DNA of 64,000 bases from Prauserella marina (GCF_002240355.1 NZ_CP016353.1:2716501-2780500); one strand, 5' to 3'; positions 16,906 to 26,115 are shown, counted from the first letter of the stretch. Program-made: numbers and translations. The notes: generated from the sequence alone by a model not told the origin.

Positions 16906-17669
16906 CGAACACGGTGATGCGCTTCGAGCACGTCTCGAAGCGATACGGAGAGAACACCCTCGCCGTCGACGATTTCGACCTCGGCGTCGGCGACGGCGAA
17001 TTCGTGTCCATCGTCGGGCCGAGCGGCTGCGGGAAGAGCACGCTACTCAAGTTGATCATGGGGCTGGAACCGTTGACGGGCGGTTCCCTCGAATACCACG
17101 CCCACGCGCCTTCGGTGTCGGCGATGACCGGAATGGTGTTCCAGCAACCATTGTTGCTGCCGTGGCACACGGTGCTCGACAACGTCCTCGTTCCGTCCAC
17201 GTTGCAGAGCAGGAGCCGCCGCAGGACCGACAGGGGAAGGGCACTGGAGCTGATCTCCATGCTCGGCCTGACGGACTTCACCGAGAGCTACCCGTATCAG
17301 CTTTCCGGCGGAATGCAGCAACGCGTGGGAATCGCGAGGGCACTGCTGCATGATCCTCGCATTCTCCTGATGGACGAACCGTTCGGCGCGCTCGACGCGA
17401 TGACCCGCGACCAGCTCACCATGGATCTGCTGACCATCTGGGAACGCGACCGCAAGACGGTGCTGTTCATCACGCACAGCATCTCGGAGGCGGTGTTGCT
17501 CTCCGACCGGGTCGTGGTCATGACGCCGCGCCCCGGCCGTATCGCCGACGTCGTCGGCATCGATCTGCCGAGGCCGCGCACGCTGGCCACCATCAACACC
17601 CCGGAGTTCGGCGAGTACGCCCGGCGGATCCGGCGGGTCCTCGACGGAACGGAAGCGGTGACCCCCTGA
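16902..17669 (+). CDS. ABC importer ATPase, nitrate/sulfonate/taurine type
   Basis: A 255-residue ABC ATPase of the SsuB/TauB group: Walker A GPSGCGKST, Q-loop VFQQPLLLPWHTV, signature LSGGMQQR, Walker B ILLMDEPFGALDAMT and switch His in FITHS. The ATG at 16902 overlaps the aldolase stop. It powers uptake through the permease that starts at its own stop codon (TGATG). Substrates of such importers are small organic anions, sulfonates, aromatics or pyrimidine precursors. Confidence 0.95.
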   Translation: MTNTVMRFEHVSKRYGENTLAVDDFDLGVGDGEFVSIVGPSGCGKSTLLKLIMGLEPLTGGSLEYHAHAPSVSAMTGMVFQQPLLLPWHTVLDNVLVPSTLQSRSRRRTDRGRALELISMLGLTDFTESYPYQLSGGMQQRVGIARALLHDPRILLMDEPFGALDAMTRDQLTMDLLTIWERDRKTVLFITHSISEAVLLSDRVVVMTPRPGRIADVVGIDLPRPRTLATINTPEFGEYARRIRRVLDGTEAVTP

Positions 17670-18556
17670 TGAGCATCCACGACCTCCCCACGGACCTCGA
17701 ACAGGCTCCAGCCGAGGACGAGCGGGGCAAACTCACCGTGCGCAGGGAAGCCTCGGCGACGCGAAGGCGTAAGCGCCTTTCGGACCTGCCGGGCTGGCTG
17801 CTGGCAGGCAGCACGGTCGTTCTTCTGCTCGCGGTGTGGGAAGCGATCGTGTCCGCTTTGGACATCTCCGAAATCCTGCTGCCCGCGCCGACCCGTATCG
17901 TCCAGGGACTGATCGACGGGTTCGGCTCGGGTTCCTTCGGACACCACACCCTCGTCACGTTGCAGGAAATCATCTACGGGTTCGGCATCGCGGTCGTGGT
18001 CGGCATGCTCATCGCGATCGTGATCAGTTCTTCGCGCCTCGCCGAGAAAACCCTGCTGCCGATCATCGTCGTGTTGCAGACCGTGCCCAAGGTCGCGCTC
18101 GCGCCGCTGTTTCTCGTCTGGTTCGGCTTCGGCATGGAATCGAAGATTCTCGCGACCGCGCTGATCGCGTTCTTCCCGATCCTCGTCAACTCGACCCTCG
18201 GGTTCAATTCGGCCAGCAACGACCAGATCAACATGATGAAGTCCTTCGGTGCCACCAGAAGGCAGGTGCTGACGCGGCTACGGCTGCCGAGTGCCGTCCC
18301 GAGCATCGTGGCAGGGCTCGACGTGGCCGTCGTGCTCTCGGTGATCGGCGCGGTCGTCGCCGAATTCGTCGGATCGCAGGCGGGGCTCGGGTATCTGATC
18401 CTGTCCAGCAACACCTCGCTGGACGTGGCGACCATGTTCGCCGTGCTGGTGATCCTGTCGGCCATCGGGCTGGTGCTCCACTACGCGGTCGTGCTGATCG
18501 GCCGCAGGCTGACCTTCTGGTCGGAGGAGAACCGGGCCCGCAACGTGACTCCCTGA
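17669..18556 (+). CDS. ABC importer permease, SsuC/TauC type
   Basis: A 295-residue inner-membrane permease. A charged N-terminal tail of about 45 residues precedes six transmembrane helices. The EAA-loop is MMKSFGATRRQVLTRLRLPSAVPSI, which docks the ATPase. It has 1-base overlap with the ATPase gene. With the lipoprotein at 18615 it makes a complete importer. Its place between aldolase and flavin reductase ties the transport substrate to the catabolic enzymes. Confidence 0.95.
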   Translation: MSIHDLPTDLEQAPAEDERGKLTVRREASATRRRKRLSDLPGWLLAGSTVVLLLAVWEAIVSALDISEILLPAPTRIVQGLIDGFGSGSFGHHTLVTLQEIIYGFGIAVVVGMLIAIVISSSRLAEKTLLPIIVVLQTVPKVALAPLFLVWFGFGMESKILATALIAFFPILVNSTLGFNSASNDQINMMKSFGATRRQVLTRLRLPSAVPSIVAGLDVAVVLSVIGAVVAEFVGSQAGLGYLILSSNTSLDVATMFAVLVILSAIGLVLHYAVVLIGRRLTFWSEENRARNVTP

Positions 18557-18614
18557 CCTGACACGCCGGATTTCGGCCTTGTACCAACGTTTTCGCCCGA
18601 CAAGAGGAAGAACG

Positions 18615-19700
18615 ATGACCATGCACAGTCGCATGCGACCTCTGCTCGCCATGACCTCGGCAGCCGTGCTCGCCGCAACATTGACCGCCTGCGGTGCCGG
18701 TGCGGGCGGGGACGGAAGGGCGATCTCGATGACGCTCGCCACGCCGACCTGGAACGCCGGTATCGCCAGTATCGCCGTCTCCCAGGAACAGGGGTACTTC
18801 GAGCAGGAAGGTCTGGATATGAACGTGATCCTGACCGACTCCGCCACCACCCAGGCCCAGCAGATCGCCACGGGCAAGGTGGCGACGGGGGCGGTCAGCC
18901 CCGAACCGGTCGTCATCGGGAGGCAGCCGGGCAAGAATCTGGATCTGACGTATTACATGTCCTATTACCGCGACAACATCTACGGCCTCCAGGTTCCCGA
19001 GGACTCCGGCATTTCCTCGATCGCCGACCTGCGCGGCAAGACGGTCGGCGCCATCTCGCTGGCGAGCGCGTCGGTCACCCAGGCCAAGATCGGTCTCGAA
19101 AAGGCGGGCGTTCCGGCGGATTCCGTCACGTTCATCGCGATCGGCACGGGCGCTCAGCAGGCGGCGGCGGTGAAGGACGGGCACGTCGACGCGCTCGCCC
19201 TGCTGGACACGTCGTTCCAGGTATTGCGGAACCAGGGCATCGCGCTGCGGCCCATCGAGGTTCCCGGCACCGAGAACCTCACCAGCGGCGGGCTGGCCGC
19301 CCGCGCCTCCGAACTGGAGAGCAATCCCGAGCTGTTCGAGAAGATCGGCAGGGCGGTCGCCAAGGGCGTCGTGTTCACCTCGGCCAACCCCGAAGCGGCC
19401 ATCAGGATCCTCTACAGGGCCCACCCCGAGAGCAAGCCGACCGGCATGAGCGACGAGGAAGCGATCGCCACCGGCGTCAAGGTCCTTGAGTCGCGGCTGG
19501 CGAACCTCGGGGCCGACGACGAGCCCTACGGCGAACTCGACCCCTCGGCGATGGAGGCCAGCGTGACCTATCTGCGCGAAGCCGGGCTCATCGACACCGA
19601 GGTTCCCGCCGACGATCTGTTCGACAACTCGCTGATCGAGAAGATCAACGACTTCGACGCGGCCGCCGTGCGCACGAGTGCTGAGGAATACCAGGGATGA
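18615..19700 (+). CDS. ABC importer substrate-binding lipoprotein, NMT1/SsuA-like
   Basis: A 361-residue lipoprotein with lipobox LTAC after an n-region MTMHSRMRP. ATG at 18615 follows AGAGGAAG. The mature protein has the NMT1/SsuA fold: TPTWNAGIASIAVSQEQGYF, GKVATGAVSPEPVVIG, DLRGKTVGAI. It binds the imported compound outside the membrane. Paralogues bind sulfonates, thiamine precursors, phthalate-like or hydroxymethylpyrimidine compounds; which one applies here cannot be read from the sequence. Confidence 0.93.
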   Translation: MTMHSRMRPLLAMTSAAVLAATLTACGAGAGGDGRAISMTLATPTWNAGIASIAVSQEQGYFEQEGLDMNVILTDSATTQAQQIATGKVATGAVSPEPVVIGRQPGKNLDLTYYMSYYRDNIYGLQVPEDSGISSIADLRGKTVGAISLASASVTQAKIGLEKAGVPADSVTFIAIGTGAQQAAAVKDGHVDALALLDTSFQVLRNQGIALRPIEVPGTENLTSGGLAARASELESNPELFEKIGRAVAKGVVFTSANPEAAIRILYRAHPESKPTGMSDEEAIATGVKVLESRLANLGADDEPYGELDPSAMEASVTYLREAGLIDTEVPADDLFDNSLIEKINDFDAAAVRTSAEEYQG

Positions 19701-20359
19701 GCGGACCCGGTCACACGGCGATCGAGGCTTCCTCGCTCGACGCGAACGCCGCCTACCGGCTGCTCACCGGAGTCATCGTGCCAAGGCCCGTCGCCTGGAT
19801 CACCTCGATGGACGCCGACGGCGCACTCAACCTCGCCCCGTTCAGCGCTTTCACGATGGTGTCGAACGACCCGCCCATGATCGGCGTCAACATCGGAAGG
19901 CGGGCAGGCCGTCGCAAGGACACCGCGCACAACATCGCGTGCACGGGGGAGTACGTCGTCAACATCCCTTCGTGGCGGTCGAGGAACGCGGTCCACGAGA
20001 GCGGGCGGGCGCTGGAGGCCGATGTGGACGAGATCGCGCTGCTCGGGCTGGAGACGACCGCGAGTGACAAGGTCGCTCCGCCCCGGCTTTCCGATGTTCC
20101 GGTGAGCATGGAGTGCAGGCTCGCGAAGGTCGTCAGCTTCGGAAGGGCCGGTTCGGAGTTCACCGTCGGCGAGGTGCTGACGTTTCACGTCAGGACGGAT
20201 CTGCTGAGCGACGGCAAGATCGACACGGCCGAGCTCGATCCGGCCGCCAGGCTGGCCGGGCCGACCTACGGCAGGCTCGGTGAGGTGGACACGCTGGCCC
20301 CGCTGGCGATGGTGGTGTCGTCGCGTGCCGATCGCGAGGCGGGTACGCCTCAGGCGTGA
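19697..20359 (+). CDS. flavin reductase family protein
   Basis: A 220-residue FMN-binding split-barrel protein of the flavin-reductase family (HpaC/DszD-like): PRPVAWITSMDADGALNLAP and TMVSNDPPMIGVNIG form the flavin pocket. It overlaps the binding-protein gene by ATGA. In other pathways such reductases feed reduced flavin to a separate monooxygenase, but none is present in this operon. It may therefore act alone as an oxidoreductase, or serve an oxygenase encoded elsewhere. It overlaps the convergent IclR gene by 10 bases. Confidence 0.88.
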   Translation: MSGPGHTAIEASSLDANAAYRLLTGVIVPRPVAWITSMDADGALNLAPFSAFTMVSNDPPMIGVNIGRRAGRRKDTAHNIACTGEYVVNIPSWRSRNAVHESGRALEADVDEIALLGLETTASDKVAPPRLSDVPVSMECRLAKVVSFGRAGSEFTVGEVLTFHVRTDLLSDGKIDTAELDPAARLAGPTYGRLGEVDTLAPLAMVVSSRADREAGTPQA

Positions 20360-21069
20360 CCCATGCTCGTCGAGATCGTCTCCGCGGTTTTCAGCAGTGC
20401 GGACAGTTCCGAGGAATCCGCGGAGAGGTCGAGCACGTCGCGGGTGCTCAGCAACGCCAGCGCGGCCACCATGCCGCCCGCTTCGTAGACGGGCACTGCC
20501 ATTACCGCGATGCCCCTCGGGCTGGTCTGGGTGGCGAATCCGCGCTCGCGCACGGTGTCGCGTTCGATGCCGGATTCCGAGGGCTCGTCGGCCTGCAGGT
20601 TCCGCACCGCGCGTCGCACGCGTGGGTCGTCGTCCTTGAAGGCGTGGAAGATCCTCGTTTGCGCGGCCGACGGCGACAGTTGCATGCCTACGCGTACCGT
20701 CACGACGATCTCGCGGTGAGCGGGTTCTTCCACGTGTGCCACCACGGGGGAGGCTTCGCCCCACAGCGACAGGACGGTGGTGACACCGGTTTCCCTGGCG
20801 AGCTGCGCCATCGGTTCGGCGGCAAGCCGCAGGATCTCCCTCTGACCAAGCGCGAGCGCCCCGAGCTGGATCAACGTCGGGCCCGGAACGTAGGTGCGGT
20901 CGGGCCGCAGATCGAGTACGTTCGCCGCCACGAGCGAGGACAGGTACCGGTAGGTCGTCGTCCTGTTCAGGCCGATCAGTTCGGCGGCCTCCGACGAGGA
21001 CACCGACGTCCGGTGAGGGCCGAAAAGGGCGAGGATCTTCCCGACCCTGTCGACGGCCTGGATGTCCAT
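20350..21069 (-). CDS. IclR family regulator of the DUF6282 operon
   Basis: A 239-residue IclR regulator: winged helix SSSEAAELIGLNRTTTYRYL and a C-terminal ligand domain (VGMQLSPSAAQTRIFHAF). The Ser-Thr-Gly-Lys segment common in the family is replaced by SAAQT. ATG at 21069 has GGAGGTGGG upstream. It faces the catabolic operon. The operator-like sequence in front of it recurs before the operon, so it probably controls the operon and itself. Confidence 0.9.
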   Translation of the reverse strand: MDIQAVDRVGKILALFGPHRTSVSSSEAAELIGLNRTTTYRYLSSLVAANVLDLRPDRTYVPGPTLIQLGALALGQREILRLAAEPMAQLARETGVTTVLSLWGEASPVVAHVEEPAHREIVVTVRVGMQLSPSAAQTRIFHAFKDDDPRVRRAVRNLQADEPSESGIERDTVRERGFATQTSPRGIAVMAVPVYEAGGMVAALALLSTRDVLDLSADSSELSALLKTAETISTSMGHA

Positions 21070-21097
21070 CCGGCTCCCACCTCCACTGAGCACACTG

Positions 21098-21112
21098 TGA
21101 ACAGGATGTTCA
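21098..21112. promoter_or_regulatory. probable IclR operator
   Basis: TGAACA-GGA-TGTTCA is a perfect inverted repeat 29 bases upstream of the IclR start. Its left part, in context TGTGAACAGGATG, matches TGTGAACAGCGATG at 14209-14222 in the operon promoter with one inserted base. A shared regulator is inferred. Confidence 0.6.
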
Positions 21113-21157
21113 TATCATGTAATCCAGTGGCTGGCTACCGAGTGCGGAGCGCGCCAC

Positions 21158-21772
21158 TCAGGAGGCCGGTTTGCGCGCGGCGAGACGTTCCACGATGCCG
21201 AGCTTGAACCGCTCATGGCGCTCGATCGTGAATCCCTTCGCCCGCACGTCCTCGATCGGCCTTCGCCGGAAATGCTCGCCTCCGACCGGGATGCTGACGA
21301 GTTCGACGAGCCGCTGGACACCTCTCGCGTACCAGGCGGTGCTCACGACGTGGTCGGCGAGCAGGAGCAGGCCGCCAGGACGCAGCACCCGCCACATCTG
21401 GCCGATCGCGGCCTTCTCGTCGGGGATCGCGCACAGAGCGAACGTGCTGACGACCGTGTCGAACGAGGCGTCGGGGAACTCCAGCCGCTGCGCGTCACCG
21501 GTGCGGGCGTCGATCGCACGCCCGCGCCCGCGCGCCTGCTCCAGCATCGCCGGGCTCAGGTCGATACCGGTGAGTGTGACGTCGGCGGGATAGAGCGGCA
21601 GGTTCAGACCGGTGCCTACGGCGACCTCCAGTACCTCGCCCTCGGCCTGCGCGCACACCCATTGCCGGGTGTCGCCGAAGAACTTGCGGTCGAGGAGGGT
21701 CATCTGCCGGTCGTAGGAGCCCGACTGTTTGTCCCAGTACCGGCGCAGGCCGTCCAGATCTTTTCCCGCCAT
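21158..21772 (-). CDS. class I SAM-dependent methyltransferase
   Basis: A 204-residue UbiE/Methyltransf_11-like enzyme. Motif I is VLEVAVGTGLNLPLYP, motif II GIDLSPAMLEQAR, and post-motif LEFPDASFDTVVSTFALCAI. The N-terminus RRYWDKQSGSYDRQM is typical of small UbiE-like actinomycete methyltransferases. It lies 16 bases downstream of the APC permease on the same strand and may be co-transcribed. Substrate unknown. Confidence 0.88.
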   Translation of the reverse strand: MAGKDLDGLRRYWDKQSGSYDRQMTLLDRKFFGDTRQWVCAQAEGEVLEVAVGTGLNLPLYPADVTLTGIDLSPAMLEQARGRGRAIDARTGDAQRLEFPDASFDTVVSTFALCAIPDEKAAIGQMWRVLRPGGLLLLADHVVSTAWYARGVQRLVELVSIPVGGEHFRRRPIEDVRAKGFTIERHERFKLGIVERLAARKPAS

Positions 21773-21788
21773 GGGGCGAGAGTGTTCA

Positions 21789-23078
21789 TCAGCCGCCGCG
21801 CCCGCGCAACAAGCGCGGAGCCGCCCAGAACAGGGTGCCGAGCACCAGCATCGCGGTTCCGGCGAGTACGGAACCGGCAGGCAGAGTGAAGGCCAGCACG
21901 AGACAACCGGCCAGACCGGTCACCGGGACGATCCGGGGCGGCCTGCCTTCGCCCCGGGTCAGGGTCAGCGCCGAGGCGTTGGCGATGGCGTAGTAGCCGA
22001 GCACGGCGAAGGAGGAAAAGCCGATGGCGCCGAGCACGTCGACGAAGCCGACCACGATCGCGACGACGACACCGACGGCGATCTCGGCGTGATGCGGCAC
22101 CTGGAACCGGGGGTGGACGGCGCCGAGTGTCCGTGGCAGGTGCCCGTCCCGGGCCATGGCGAACGTGGTGCGCGAGACACCCAGCACGAGCGCGAGCAGT
22201 GAACCGAGCGCGGCGATCGCCGCGCCCGCCCGTACGGCCGGGGTGAGCCACGACCACGAGCCCGCCTCGACCGCGCTCGCCAGCGGATCGGTCGCGGCGG
22301 CCAGCGCGGCGGGACCGAGCGCGAGCAGCGCGGCGACCGCGACGAGCGTGTAGACGGCCAGCGTGATCCCGAGCGAGAGGAGGATCGCACGAGGAATCGT
22401 GCGCCGGGGTTCGCGGACCTCCTCGCCGAGGGTGGCGATCCGGGCGTAGCCGGCGAAGGCGAAGAACAGCAGCCCCGCCGATTGCAGGACCCCGCCGAGG
22501 TCCGCGTCCGGAAACGGGCGCAGGTGTCCCGTGCTCGCGGTGCCGCCGGTGAGCGAGGCGAGTACGACGGCCCCGAGTACGAGCAGCGTTGCCGCCACGA
22601 TGACCGCGCTCAGCAGTACCGACTTCCGCACACCCCGGTAGTTCAGCGCGGTCAGCGCGAGCACCACACCCACCGCGAGTGCCGTCCGCGCGGGCCGGTC
22701 GGCGTGCGGCAGGGTGTACGCGGCGACGGTGAGGGCCATGGCCGCGCACGAAGCGGTCTTGCCGACCACGAACCCCCATCCGGCCAGATAGCCCCAGAAG
22801 GGGCCGAGCCGTTCCCTGCCGTAGACGTAGGTTCCGCCCGACTCCGGGTACAGCGCGGCCAGCCGTGCCGAAGAGGTGGCGTTGCAGTAGGCCACGATCG
22901 CGGCGATCGCCAGCCCGATCAGCAGTCCGGTCCCCGCGGCGCGAGCTGCAGGGGCGAACGCGGCGAACACCCCGGCTCCGAGCATCGAGCCAAGGCCGAT
23001 CACGACCGCGCTGCCCGTGCCGAGCCGTCGTGCGAGCCGGGATGACGCGGGCTGTCCGGAATCCGGTCCCATCGTCAT
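21789..23078 (-). CDS. APC family amino acid permease
   Basis: A 429-residue APC-superfamily transporter with 12 predicted helices. The first helix GSAVVIGLGSMLGAGVFAAF carries the substrate-binding G-x-G unwound segment, and AGYARIATLGEEVREPRRTIPRA is the helix 6-7 loop. The ATG at 23078 with GAGGAC upstream is preferred to a start at 23135. It probably imports an amino acid or amine by proton symport. Tentatively coupled to the downstream methyltransferase. Confidence 0.9.
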   Translation of the reverse strand: MTMGPDSGQPASSRLARRLGTGSAVVIGLGSMLGAGVFAAFAPAARAAGTGLLIGLAIAAIVAYCNATSSARLAALYPESGGTYVYGRERLGPFWGYLAGWGFVVGKTASCAAMALTVAAYTLPHADRPARTALAVGVVLALTALNYRGVRKSVLLSAVIVAATLLVLGAVVLASLTGGTASTGHLRPFPDADLGGVLQSAGLLFFAFAGYARIATLGEEVREPRRTIPRAILLSLGITLAVYTLVAVAALLALGPAALAAATDPLASAVEAGSWSWLTPAVRAGAAIAALGSLLALVLGVSRTTFAMARDGHLPRTLGAVHPRFQVPHHAEIAVGVVVAIVVGFVDVLGAIGFSSFAVLGYYAIANASALTLTRGEGRPPRIVPVTGLAGCLVLAFTLPAGSVLAGTAMLVLGTLFWAAPRLLRGRGG

Positions 23079-23204
23079 CGTGTGTCCTCGCTTCACCAGG
23101 CCGTGCCACCGGGATGTGGGTCCCGCCGGACGCACGCTACCCGGAGACCGGCGGGGTGCGCGGCGTGCCAGTGGAAGGTCCGATGTGGACTGACCGGGAC
23201 GGCG

Positions 23205-24047
23205 CTACAGCTCCAGTTCGCCCCGCACGTGAATGCATGCCTGACCACCGGTCCAGATCTGCCCTTCGGCATCGCGGTGGACGTGGACGCGACCGCTGCG
23301 GCCGAGGCTGGTTCCCTGTGCCGCGACATAGGGCCCGGCGACGACGCCGGTCGCGTAGAGCCACTGCCCGATCGAGGCGTTGAGACTGCCGGTGACGGGG
23401 TCCTCGACGATGGCCCCCAGTTGGTCGCTGAAGAACGCCCGCACCTCGAACGACGTGTCCCTGCCCGCCGGATGCGGACCGACGACGCCGATGTCGACGC
23501 GGCCGGGCCAGCGCGGCTCGGGCGAAAGTGACAACACCGCCTCGGCCGATGCCAGCCGGATACCGAGCCATCCTGGGCCGTTGTCGATCCACGACGCGTC
23601 GAGGACGTCGGCGACGCCGAGGCCGAGGAAGCGGGTGGCCTCGCTCAGTTCTTCCGCCGTCGGCCTGCCCGATTTGAGCAGTGGCGGGGCGGCGAAGGAC
23701 AACAGGTCGCCTTCCCGGCGCACCCGGACCAGCCCGGCTCCGCATTCCTGGACGAGTTCGCCCCGGCCGCGCGCCGCGCCTGCCGTGGCGAGCCAGACCC
23801 GCGCGGTACCGAGCGTGGGGTGCCCGGCGAACGGCATTTCCCTGTCCAGCGTGAAGATCCGGACCCGGTAGTCGGCCTCAGGCTGGGTCGGCGGCAGGAG
23901 GAACGTGGTCTCGGAGAAGCCGAACCACCGCGTCAATCGCTGCATGTCCGTTGTTTCCACGTCGTCGGCACCGGTGACGACGGCGAGCGGATTGCCGGTC
24001 AACGACCCCGACGCGAAAACGTCGACGAGGTGGACGGTGAATGTCAC
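23205..24047 (-). CDS. PhzF family phenazine biosynthesis-like protein
   Basis: A 280-residue PhzF-fold isomerase. The N-terminal domain has VDVFASGSLTGNPLAVV and the conserved acid Glu46 (FGFSETTF). The motifs FTLDREMPFAGHPTLGTA and EDPVTGSLNASIGQWL follow, with the pseudo-repeat expected of this fold. No other phenazine gene is near, so it is one of the many stand-alone PhzF relatives whose reaction is unknown. It ends about 126 bases from the APC gene. Confidence 0.92.
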   Translation of the reverse strand: MTFTVHLVDVFASGSLTGNPLAVVTGADDVETTDMQRLTRWFGFSETTFLLPPTQPEADYRVRIFTLDREMPFAGHPTLGTARVWLATAGAARGRGELVQECGAGLVRVRREGDLLSFAAPPLLKSGRPTAEELSEATRFLGLGVADVLDASWIDNGPGWLGIRLASAEAVLSLSPEPRWPGRVDIGVVGPHPAGRDTSFEVRAFFSDQLGAIVEDPVTGSLNASIGQWLYATGVVAGPYVAAQGTSLGRSGRVHVHRDAEGQIWTGGQACIHVRGELEL

Positions 24048-24083
24048 GGCGGTCCTTTCGTCATCGGAACGCCGCGCGGTCCG

Positions 24084-24719
24084 TCAGCGGCGGATGAGGC
24101 CGAGTTCGGTCGCGGCGGCGACGGCGGCGGTGCGCGAGTCGACACCGAGTTTGGTGTAACTGCGGGCGAGATGGGATTTCACGGTGCCTTCGGTGAGCTG
24201 AAGCCGGTCCGCGATGGCCCGGTTCGAAAGACCGCCCGCGACCAGGGTAAGCACCTCGGCCTCACGCCGGGTCAGCGCGGTGCCGGGCATGCGCATCCGG
24301 TTCATGAGCCGGTCGGCGACGCTGGGTGCCAGTGCGGTTCCGCCGCCTGCCGCGGTGCGCACGGCCGAGGCCAGGTCTTCGGGTGGGGCGTCCTTGAGCA
24401 GGTAGCCGGTCGCTCCCGCCTCGATGGCGGGCAGGGTGTCGGCGTCGGTGTCGTAGGTGGTGACGATCAGGACCCTCGGCGCGCCGGGACGCGCCGTGAT
24501 CGCGGCGGTCGCCTCGGCGCCGGTCATGCCCGCGCCGAACTGGAGGTCCATGAGCACCACGTCGATGTCGCCGAGTGCCGCGCGGGCGACGGCGTCCTCG
24601 GCTGTCGCGGCTTCGGCGACCACGACGAGGCCGGGTTCGGTCTCCAGCACGGCACGAAGCCCCGCGCGCACGATGGGATGGTCGTCGGCGAGGAGCAGCC
24701 GGACAAGAGTGCCGGTCAC
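24084..24719 (-). CDS. LuxR-family response regulator
   Basis: A 211-residue NarL-type response regulator, starting at GTG 24719, which overlaps the kinase stop (GTGA). Receiver residues: Asp12-Asp13, phospho-acceptor Asp58 in VVLMDLQF and Lys in YLLKDAPP. The LuxR helix-turn-helix is EAEVLTLVAGGLSNRAIADR. It is the cognate of the upstream kinase and likely controls the divergent MacB-like exporter. Confidence 0.95.
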   Translation of the reverse strand: MTGTLVRLLLADDHPIVRAGLRAVLETEPGLVVVAEAATAEDAVARAALGDIDVVLMDLQFGAGMTGAEATAAITARPGAPRVLIVTTYDTDADTLPAIEAGATGYLLKDAPPEDLASAVRTAAGGGTALAPSVADRLMNRMRMPGTALTRREAEVLTLVAGGLSNRAIADRLQLTEGTVKSHLARSYTKLGVDSRTAAVAAATELGLIRR

Positions 24720-25945
24720 GGGCCTGCCTCCGCTCGGGTGCTCGCGGGCTGGGGGAGTGGCAGGCAGGCGGCGAGCGCGGTGCCCCGGCCCGGCGCCGAC
24801 TCGATGGTGAGGGTGCCGCCCAGCGCCGTCGCGCGGGCGCGCATGGCCGCGAGGCCGAAGCCTCGAAAGCCACCGCCTTGCGGGTCGGGCTCCGGCAGCC
24901 CCGTTGGGTCGAAGCCGGTGCCGTTGTCGACGATGTCCAGTGCGACGTGGTCGCCGAGATGGCTCAGGGTCATCTCGGCCGTGCTGGCCTCGGCGTGGCG
25001 GACGGTGTTGGCGAGCGCGGCCTGGGCGATGCGCAACAGCGCGACCTCGTGCGCGGTGGGCAGCGGTACCGGGTCGCCGGTGCCGTGAAAGCGCGCCGTG
25101 ATCCGGTGTCGCGTGCTGGTGGTGGCGCACAACCGTTCCAGCGCACCGGCCAGTGTCGTGTCGTCGAGCGCAGGCGGGCTGAGTGCCGCGACGAAGCGGC
25201 GGGCTTCGGCGAGGTTGTCAGCGGCGGCGTGGCGAGCCTGATCCACGTACCCCGCTGCTTTCGCCGGGGTCTCCGGAAGGGACCGCTCCGCGGCACGCAG
25301 CAGCAACTGAATACTCGACAACCCCTGTGCCAGGGTGTCGTGGATCTCCCTGGCCAGGCGTTCCCGCTCGGCGAGCACACCGGCCGTGTGCTGAGCCTCG
25401 GCGAGGTCGGCGCGCGTGACGGTCAGTTCGTCGATCAGGTGTCTGCGTTGCTCGCTCTCTCGATACAGCGCTTGATATCCCCGCACGACGGCGACCGCGA
25501 CGGCCGCGCCGAGCGCGGGGCCGATGGCGACGGCGGGGCTGAGCGAACCCTGGTGAGCGGCGAAGGCGGTGATCGCGGCCAGCGCGGTCGCCGTCACGGC
25601 TACTGGTCCCGCCCGGCGCGGCAGCAGGTGGAGCTGGAGGAAGTACAGCGGAAAGGCGACCCAGATCCCGTCGGGGGTCAGCACGATCAGGACCAGCCAC
25701 CCAGCGCTCACCGCGCCGAGCCACGCCGCCGCGGCCCATCGCGAGGTGCGGACGCGCGGCAGGAATGGCCCTGCCGCGTACACCGCGCCGCACGCCACGG
25801 CCACGGCCACGATCGCGCCGGTCAATGGCAGGTTGCCTGCGACGGCCCTTACCGCGGCCAGCACGAGCAGGCCGGTGAACAGCAGATGCACGCACCAGGT
25901 TAGGACCCGGCTGGTCGGGGTCAGGGCAGGAGCGGTGACGTTCAC
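24716..25945 (-). CDS. sensor histidine kinase, NarL/DesK type
   Basis: A 409-residue kinase with five or six membrane helices in about residues 12-155. A coiled-coil linker leads to HisKA_3, with His202 in ERLAREIHDTLAQGLSSIQ. The HATPase domain has N-box RIAQAALANTVRHAEAS and DNGTGFD, then GGGFRGFGLAAMRARA. It begins with GTG at 25945. It is divergent from an ABC exporter with 170 bases between, the classical layout for antibiotic or lipid-stress sensing modules; the signal is not known. Confidence 0.95.
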   Translation of the reverse strand: MNVTAPALTPTSRVLTWCVHLLFTGLLVLAAVRAVAGNLPLTGAIVAVAVACGAVYAAGPFLPRVRTSRWAAAAWLGAVSAGWLVLIVLTPDGIWVAFPLYFLQLHLLPRRAGPVAVTATALAAITAFAAHQGSLSPAVAIGPALGAAVAVAVVRGYQALYRESEQRRHLIDELTVTRADLAEAQHTAGVLAERERLAREIHDTLAQGLSSIQLLLRAAERSLPETPAKAAGYVDQARHAAADNLAEARRFVAALSPPALDDTTLAGALERLCATTSTRHRITARFHGTGDPVPLPTAHEVALLRIAQAALANTVRHAEASTAEMTLSHLGDHVALDIVDNGTGFDPTGLPEPDPQGGGFRGFGLAAMRARATALGGTLTIESAPGRGTALAACLPLPQPASTRAEAGP

Positions 25946-26115
25946 AGTAAGTCCAGGTTACGGAGCGGCCCCGGGAGTACACCTCTATCGAAAGGTGGAA
26001 CCGGAGTGCCGCCTTCCCGCTCGCGAAGTGCCATCCCCGGGGCGATGCCCTGCCAGGGCGCGAACGGTGACCGTGGAGGGGTACCAGTCCCCAGCCGAGA
26101 GGGCAGGCCGAAGTC

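Noticed and set aside
23205-24047. Phenazine biosynthesis locus
   Set aside because: Only a stand-alone PhzF relative is present; no phzA, B, D, E or G genes are near.
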